The notes under the pieces are model-generated. The model saw only the letters and a program-made list of their open reading frames with translations, did not search any database and had not been told where the DNA came from. 64,000 nucleotides of DNA from Thermohalobaculum sp039030715 (GTDB lineage Bacteria > Pseudomonadota > Alphaproteobacteria > Rhodobacterales > Rhodobacteraceae), in assembly GCA_039030715.1 (NCBI GenBank), contig JBCCDU010000005.1, positions 23,229 to 87,228 of the forward strand, read 5' to 3'. Made by a program: the position numbers and the translations under genes. Below, piece after piece: positions 59,754 through 64,000 of the stretch; positions within the stretch are counted from its first letter, which is position 1; the number at the start of each line of letters is the position of its first letter.

Positions 59754-60053
59754 GACTAGGCTCCGCAAAGACCCGCGCCGATATGAGGACGTGATAACGC
59801 GCCAGGGCGCGGCGATGTGATCGTCGATTTTCTGGAGTTCGCCCGACTATGGCGGCGGGCATCCGCCCGGTCTGTCAGTCTGGCGTAAAAGGCCCAAGAC
59901 AGATACATCGAACCACGAGGTCCGACTTGTCAGACCTGCGTCCCCGTGATCTGGAAGGTTCGACTTGCATTCCTATGCCTTATGCTTTGGGCGCCAAGTC
60001 TTCAGTATCCAACATTGCCTGCGATCATATTGGCGCTCGCCGCAAAGTCGGCA
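59754..60053. other. Gap without gene between hydantoinase and TadE-like operons
   Basis: Three hundred bases separate the hydantoinase start from the stop of the TadE-like gene, both on the minus strand. The promoter of the hydantoinase operon must lie here. I see neither a terminator hairpin with a T run nor a distinct regulatory repeat, and no plausible coding frame. Confidence 0.4.
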
Positions 60054-60638
60054 TTACTCATCTCCAGGAGCTGCCCCAAATTTAAAAGGCAATCCCAGAC
60101 GGTGTTCGGCGACCTGCTGATTCACCCATCGCAGATCCGCCCCGTTTATATTGATAATCGGCTCATAGACCACATAAGACTCCACCAGAATTGCTCCGGC
60201 CGATTGATTGAACTCGAACAGAGCCGCCTCCAGAACAGAGTCCTTCAGATCGTCGGGCCCGAGGATTTGGTCATCCGCAAAGGGCATCAACTCACCGCCC
60301 GTGGTTGCCCGCGACCAAATGACACTAAACTCGCCGGTGTCCGTGCGCTCCAGGCTCGATATCCGCATTTGGTTCGGCTCGCCTTCTGGCGGATTTGGCA
60401 AGAGCTGATTGTAGAGTCTGAACAGCGATTCGACATCATTCTCATCAATGGTCGGCATGACTGTAATAAGATCTGCGATCGTATAGGTCGCACGGGTCGC
60501 ATCCAGCCGACTGTCCCATGCGGCAAACGCGGCAACGGTAAGGACGAACCAAAACAGCAAAAAGGGCAGCCAGATCACGAATTCGACAGTGATCGATCCT
60601 TTTTCGTCTGACAAAAACCGTTCCAGATCTGCACGCAT
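60054..60638 (-). CDS. TadE/TadG-like pilus assembly protein
   Basis: A 194-residue protein with the TadE N-terminal signature: a short basic-acidic start, GSITVEFVIWLPFLLFWFVL, one transmembrane helix at 14-38, where E19 is the pseudopilin-type glutamate. The rest is a periplasmic domain with no motif. TadE proteins are minor pseudopilins of the tight-adherence type IVc pilus. The other tad genes (cpaB-F, tadA-D) are not in the window, so a solitary TadE-G block near flagellar genes may serve another envelope role. Last in a three-gene operon; start two bases after the preceding stop. Confidence 0.85.
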   Translation of the reverse strand: MRADLERFLSDEKGSITVEFVIWLPFLLFWFVLTVAAFAAWDSRLDATRATYTIADLITVMPTIDENDVESLFRLYNQLLPNPPEGEPNQMRISSLERTDTGEFSVIWSRATTGGELMPFADDQILGPDDLKDSVLEAALFEFNQSAGAILVESYVVYEPIININGADLRWVNQQVAEHRLGLPFKFGAAPGDE

Positions 60639-60640
60639 GA

Positions 60641-61219
60641 TTACCTCGGTGGCTCGTTCATGAAGGCGGTCTGCGCGAGCAGTGCGTAGCCTCTTTCATC
60701 ACCGTTTATCAATTTCAGCCGCGCGCCCATAAAGGTCGAGGGAAAGAAAGGATCGATAACCAAGCAGGCTCGGACAAGCATCGGGTCCAGGCGTTGCCCA
60801 GGGTCCAACGAAGGTTCGGGGACCGGGTTGATCTCCTCCTCCACACGGTCGCGGCATTGCGGCTCACTTGCCAGGAAGTTATCCGCAATACCGGGTGCGC
60901 CTAGGTTGATCGGTACCATTTCCAGGCGCAGTCCCTCCATACAACTCCGCTGAATCAAAAACGCCTCGTCGCAGATACGCGCCTTTATGTTCTCAGGAGT
61001 AGGGTTGGGAATCGCGCCAAGCTTAAGATCGCGCATCGCGAAGTTGAGCCCTCGGTCGAACAGAACTGCACGCGCCTCGAACGTACCAACTTCACCCATG
61101 GCGAAGAGGATGAGCACAAGGCCCGGAAAGACGATCGCAAACTCCATCGTCGCGCTGCCGCTCTCATCGCGTAGGAACCGTGCAAACGATGGTATGATGC
61201 GCCCCATGGGCCGCATCAT
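60641..61219 (-). CDS. TadE-like pilus assembly protein
   Basis: A 192-residue TadE-type protein: LRDESGSATMEFAIVFPGLV followed by LILFAMGEVGTFEARAVLFD, with the pseudopilin glutamate in ATMEF and one transmembrane helix near 28-48. The periplasmic part has four Cys that may pair. ATG 61219 overlaps the TadG-like stop, so translation is coupled. The MGRI start at 61207 is an alternative. Confidence 0.88.
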   Translation of the reverse strand: MMRPMGRIIPSFARFLRDESGSATMEFAIVFPGLVLILFAMGEVGTFEARAVLFDRGLNFAMRDLKLGAIPNPTPENIKARICDEAFLIQRSCMEGLRLEMVPINLGAPGIADNFLASEPQCRDRVEEEINPVPEPSLDPGQRLDPMLVRACLVIDPFFPSTFMGARLKLINGDERGYALLAQTAFMNEPPR

Positions 61220-62802
61220 GGTGTTAGCTGCCGCGGAACGGCGGCACCTGCGATCAGTTCGAAAGCGAACGCCAATTCATCACCGTTCACCGGGAAATAG
61301 TTGCTTGGCACCGTTGCGCAGTACGCCATCGCCTGGTCAGCCGTCGAACCTTCGGGTATGTCGAACCCAATCGTGAAAACGGTGATCCCATTGCCACGCG
61401 CGACGTCGCAAAGATCTCTGAATTGTTGAACGCGCAGTGCTTCGTCGGCTGTGGTGGACAGCCCGCTAAGGGTCGGCGCGATGCTAGGCCCCTCCTGGTC
61501 CGCACGCCGCCTATACGACGCTTTGTTCCTAGCAAAAACCGCGCCGGCAGATGTAAATCCGAACTGCACCGCTTCATCGGTGTCCGCATCGGGTTCTGCC
61601 CAGGCATTTATATCTTCCGAGGTCTGATAACTGGCAACGGAGGGGCGGATCTGGAAGCGTGTGTTTCCGTCAGTCATGATAACCAGGACTTTTTGGGTCT
61701 CACCATCGATCGCAGCGGGTCGACCGACAAAACTAGTTCGGTAGCCGTTATTGAGGTCCAGATGAGCCTGTTCTATCAGGTCGCGAGTATCTGGGGACAG
61801 CAACGCCAAGCCCCATTTCAGACCGTATTGCGCGCCAGTACCATCATGACCGTGGAAGTTCCGAATGACATCTACGATCGCGTCTTTATTCCCCGTAACA
61901 GGTACGATCGCCATCTCATCATCCGGGCACCATCCCCACTCCACGTTTCGGCCGCGGTTTGGGTCGATCGGGACGCTTGTTTGGCCGCGCAGCCGCTCAT
62001 AACTGAAATGTTGAAAATGCGGAACGTGCGCAAGCGAATTTTGTGGCGGCAGGCCAAAGGTCTGTGGCGAAGAACGATCAAACGCGGAATCCGCAAACTC
62101 AAGGCACGAATTGGCATATGGATGGATTCTTGGGCCTAGGAGCATGGGGTCGAAGAGTGGACCGGCATTCACTTGACCGGAGTAAGGCACCAGCGACATC
62201 GACACCCGACCCAACTCGTCTGCGTCGAATATGTCAGTTACGAAGTCCTCGGCGGCGGTTCTCAGAACATCGAGGCGACGATCCTGTTGCGAAGCACCCG
62301 TTAGCTCGCGCGCCATCGAGCCAGAAATGTCGAGCACGAGCGAAATCTCCAGAGGTTTTACATTACCACCGGTTTCACTTTGGATGGCGGTTGATGCAGC
62401 GGCAACACCCATTTTCCGCAGACCGATCACCTGCATCACAAGGCTCGGCAATTCGTAACGCCCCGAAACATTCATGAAGCAATCCAGATTGCCATCCGCT
62501 CGGATATCGGGATCGAACTGTAATGTGACCTCACGCTTTCTAAATGTTCGCGCGTCAACGAACCGACGAACAATACCCTGCGCTTCTTGTACGTTATTTG
62601 CGCTGCAGGATGCCAACGCACCGCGATCCATGGCATTCTGCAAGTCAATCCGCGCTGCTTCATGACGCGCAAGATCTATCGCAACACCCGTTGCGAAAAT
62701 TATCAGCGTAAACATTGGAAGGATCAGATAGGTCACGCTACCCCGCGTATCGCGGAAGAACCGACCAAAGGCCCCATGAGCCAACTTTGTTTTACAAGCC
62801 AC
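61216..62802 (-). CDS. TadG-like protein with von Willebrand factor A domain
   Basis: GTG 62802 is taken as start (VACKTKLAHGAFGRFFRD) because the frame upstream to 63000 has no TadG character; 528 residues result. The N-terminus is the TadG type, FRDTRGSVTYLILPMFTLII with one membrane helix, then a Flp/TadE-like segment, and from about residue 145 a vWA domain with the MIDAS motif LVLDISGSMA, GLKWGLALLSPDT and VLVIMTDGNT. The C-terminus contains three Cys. TadG-type vWA proteins act in tad pilus assembly and surface adhesion. It is first of the operon with two TadE-like genes. Confidence 0.85.
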   Translation of the reverse strand: MACKTKLAHGAFGRFFRDTRGSVTYLILPMFTLIIFATGVAIDLARHEAARIDLQNAMDRGALASCSANNVQEAQGIVRRFVDARTFRKREVTLQFDPDIRADGNLDCFMNVSGRYELPSLVMQVIGLRKMGVAAASTAIQSETGGNVKPLEISLVLDISGSMARELTGASQQDRRLDVLRTAAEDFVTDIFDADELGRVSMSLVPYSGQVNAGPLFDPMLLGPRIHPYANSCLEFADSAFDRSSPQTFGLPPQNSLAHVPHFQHFSYERLRGQTSVPIDPNRGRNVEWGWCPDDEMAIVPVTGNKDAIVDVIRNFHGHDGTGAQYGLKWGLALLSPDTRDLIEQAHLDLNNGYRTSFVGRPAAIDGETQKVLVIMTDGNTRFQIRPSVASYQTSEDINAWAEPDADTDEAVQFGFTSAGAVFARNKASYRRRADQEGPSIAPTLSGLSTTADEALRVQQFRDLCDVARGNGITVFTIGFDIPEGSTADQAMAYCATVPSNYFPVNGDELAFAFELIAGAAVPRQLTP

Positions 62803-63439
62803 GTCTCTACTCTTTCTACTTTGTACCCGCGGTTCACAAACCTCAGGACCAAGTACCACCACACCACTTTCCGCAGGAGAAGTTCGCTCAAACCCCTCGC
62901 CCTCGACTAAAATTCTCGGTGTTTTCGTGTCGAAACACAAGGGCGGCCCAAAAAGGGTCAGCGCATGCGGCACGAATGCCACCGCCTGACGCTGCGACAA
63001 TCAATCGAAATTCAAATAATACTATTTAATTTCCGATACTTAGAATGCATCGACGTCTCACCCGAACATCTTTGCCGATCTGCGCCAGACCACTCAACTT
63101 GCTTAAAAGTTAGCTCGAAACGCACACAATTCTGCCTCATTTTGAGACCGGCGTTCGCGAATCGAATTTCCGCAACTGGAAACGTCACCTGCGTGATTGC
63201 TCGATCACGCGGTTCAAACGTCAGTTCGGCAGGAAGCGTTAAATCTTCTCAAGAATGATCTGATCTTAGGTCACTCAACCAAAAGGTGCTTCGTGTTGAG
63301 AGTACCATGCTTCCTTTACGCAGAACGCCATGGCCGGCAAGTTCCGTCGCGACGGGCACCCTGACCATCGTGCTTAATCGTTTGGCAATCCAGTCGCTGC
63401 AATCTGCGGTTCGACAAAACGAACCAGGATGGGTGAGCG
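62803..63439. other. Divergent promoter gap, no gene seen
   Basis: About 640 bases, more AT-rich than the flanks (for example around 63001-63060), lie between the TadG-like gene and the FliM-type gene. Open frames here have no recognisable products or ribosome sites. Visible elements are a perfect inverted repeat GCGTGAT-TGCTCG-ATCACGC (63191-63210) and a sigma-54-like TGGCAA-TCCAG-TCGCT (63383-63398), with GG and GC ten bases apart, 42 bases before the fliM-type start. The sigma-54 match is weak. Confidence 0.4.
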
Positions 63440-64000
63440 ATGAGTGCTGCGCAGAATGTGCTGATCAAAAAGGTGCAGAAGGCGCGTGTCAGCCGGTCGC
63501 CCATCAACCAACTCGACCTGATCGGCGATGCCTTCGTCAAAGCGCTAGATGATCGCCTGCGAGAGCTTCTCAGTACCATCACATCGACCATGGTGATCGA
63601 TTGCGAGGTTAGAAAGCTTGCAGCGGTGCTGGAGGAGATCCCAGTGCCCGCAATGCTCGCTCTGATCAATGTCGAGAACACCAAGACCCGCGCCTTGATC
63701 AATATAAGCGGCGATCTGCTCTTTCATGTGGTGGACCTGCGCCTGGGCGGCGATCCGTCGGCCGTGCCCATCACCACGGCGCGTTCGATCACCGAGATGG
63801 ATTGCGCCCTCTGCTCCGACTTTATCGAATGCATGCTGGATTGCTTCGGCGATGCGGTGAGTACGGTGCTGGAGACCCCTCTCGATACAAAGATGTCGCT
63901 GGCCACGTTCGAGGAACACGCCACCCTGCTGTCGATTGCGCCGGATAACGCAGATGTCCTGGTTCTGAATGCCAGCCTCGATCTGGGAGAGGCGGCGCGC
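63440..64000 (+). CDS. fliM: FliM family flagellar motor switch protein (cut by window end)
   Basis: The frame from ATG 63440 (MSAAQNVLIKKVQKARVSRS) covers 187 residues and runs off the window. After a short N-terminus it matches the FliM middle domain: SPINQLDLIGDAFVKALDDR, LEEIPVPAMLALINVENTKT, RALINISGDLLFHVVDLRLG (the GGDP loop), then helical RSITEMDCALCSDFIECMLD. FliM links the flagellar C-ring to CheY control. The usual N-terminal CheY-binding helix (LSQxEIDxLL) is missing from this start, so the copy may be a FliM paralogue, or the true start may be upstream. The C-terminal FliN-like domain lies beyond the window. Confidence 0.78.
   Translation, partial: MSAAQNVLIKKVQKARVSRSPINQLDLIGDAFVKALDDRLRELLSTITSTMVIDCEVRKLAAVLEEIPVPAMLALINVENTKTRALINISGDLLFHVVDLRLGGDPSAVPITTARSITEMDCALCSDFIECMLDCFGDAVSTVLETPLDTKMSLATFEEHATLLSIAPDNADVLVLNASLDLGEAAR

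Noticed and set aside
62965..63552. Two plus-strand frames (62965-63258 and 63286-63552) in the gap before the FliM-type gene
   Set aside because: No ribosome site, atypical composition and no resemblance to known proteins; the region is better read as a promoter gap.

Overview
The window is a high-GC alphaproteobacterial chromosome segment. A Rhodobacteraceae (Roseobacter-type) host is my inference from the gene repertoire (zinc-finger DinB, Mpo1-like DUF962 protein, TadE/TadG block, fused hydantoinase) and from general sequence style; no taxonomic marker gene is present. About 55 protein genes, one tRNA and several regulatory elements can be supported.

1-8787 is the integrase-proximal part of a prophage or prophage-like element inserted at the 3' end of a tRNA-Val(GAC) gene (8788-8862). 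From left to right it holds a truncated P27-type terminase small subunit, an HNH endonuclease, a leftward operon of unknown early genes separated by an 11-bp-phased CTGTCMC repeat tract, small zinc-binding proteins, two matching CACAAAAATGTG palindromes, a divergent Cro/repressor pair with palindromic operators, and a rightward operon ending in excisionase and tyrosine integrase. The other end lies outside the window.

8993-20800 is housekeeping chromosome: N-formylglutamate amidohydrolase, a candidate minus-strand small RNA, dinB, pyrF, an exported protein, clpB behind a good RpoH-type promoter, a membrane-protein gene broken by an in-frame TAA, a DUF962 protein, an FMN-dependent glutamate-synthase-like protein, a VOC protein and a single-domain response regulator. 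20975-27395 is one operon for uptake and cleavage of small peptides: a family 5 solute-binding protein, two permeases, two ATPases and an M19 dipeptidase.

27572-54078 is the main accessory system: a BTAD/SARP-type regulator followed by a tightly packed, single-direction operon for an extracellular contractile injection system (Afp/PVC-like). It has sheath, tube, a Cys-containing assembly protein, an extraordinary Glu/Arg repeat protein, a DUF4255/Pvc16 terminator, an AAA+ ATPase, a tube-initiator (CIS_tube) protein, a LysM/gpX protein, a gp27-like hub and a gp5-like spike on separate genes, gp25, two baseplate-J proteins, a tail-protein-I protein and a large DUF6519-like coiled-coil protein. 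Two DUF4157 (eCIS-core) proteins at the end are the likely cargo: one joins DUF4157, an OmpA-like domain and a second HExxH zinc site; the other joins DUF4157, a long helical region and a tandem-duplicated DH/YRPxHR module that I do not recognise. I see no classical tape-measure protein and no separate tail fibre.

54062-59753 (minus) is a catabolic operon: fused HyuA-HyuB hydantoinase/5-oxoprolinase, Asp/Glu racemase-superfamily enzyme and HisC-like aminotransferase. 60054-62802 (minus) encodes two TadE-like pseudopilins and a TadG-like von Willebrand protein. The right edge cuts a FliM-family gene.
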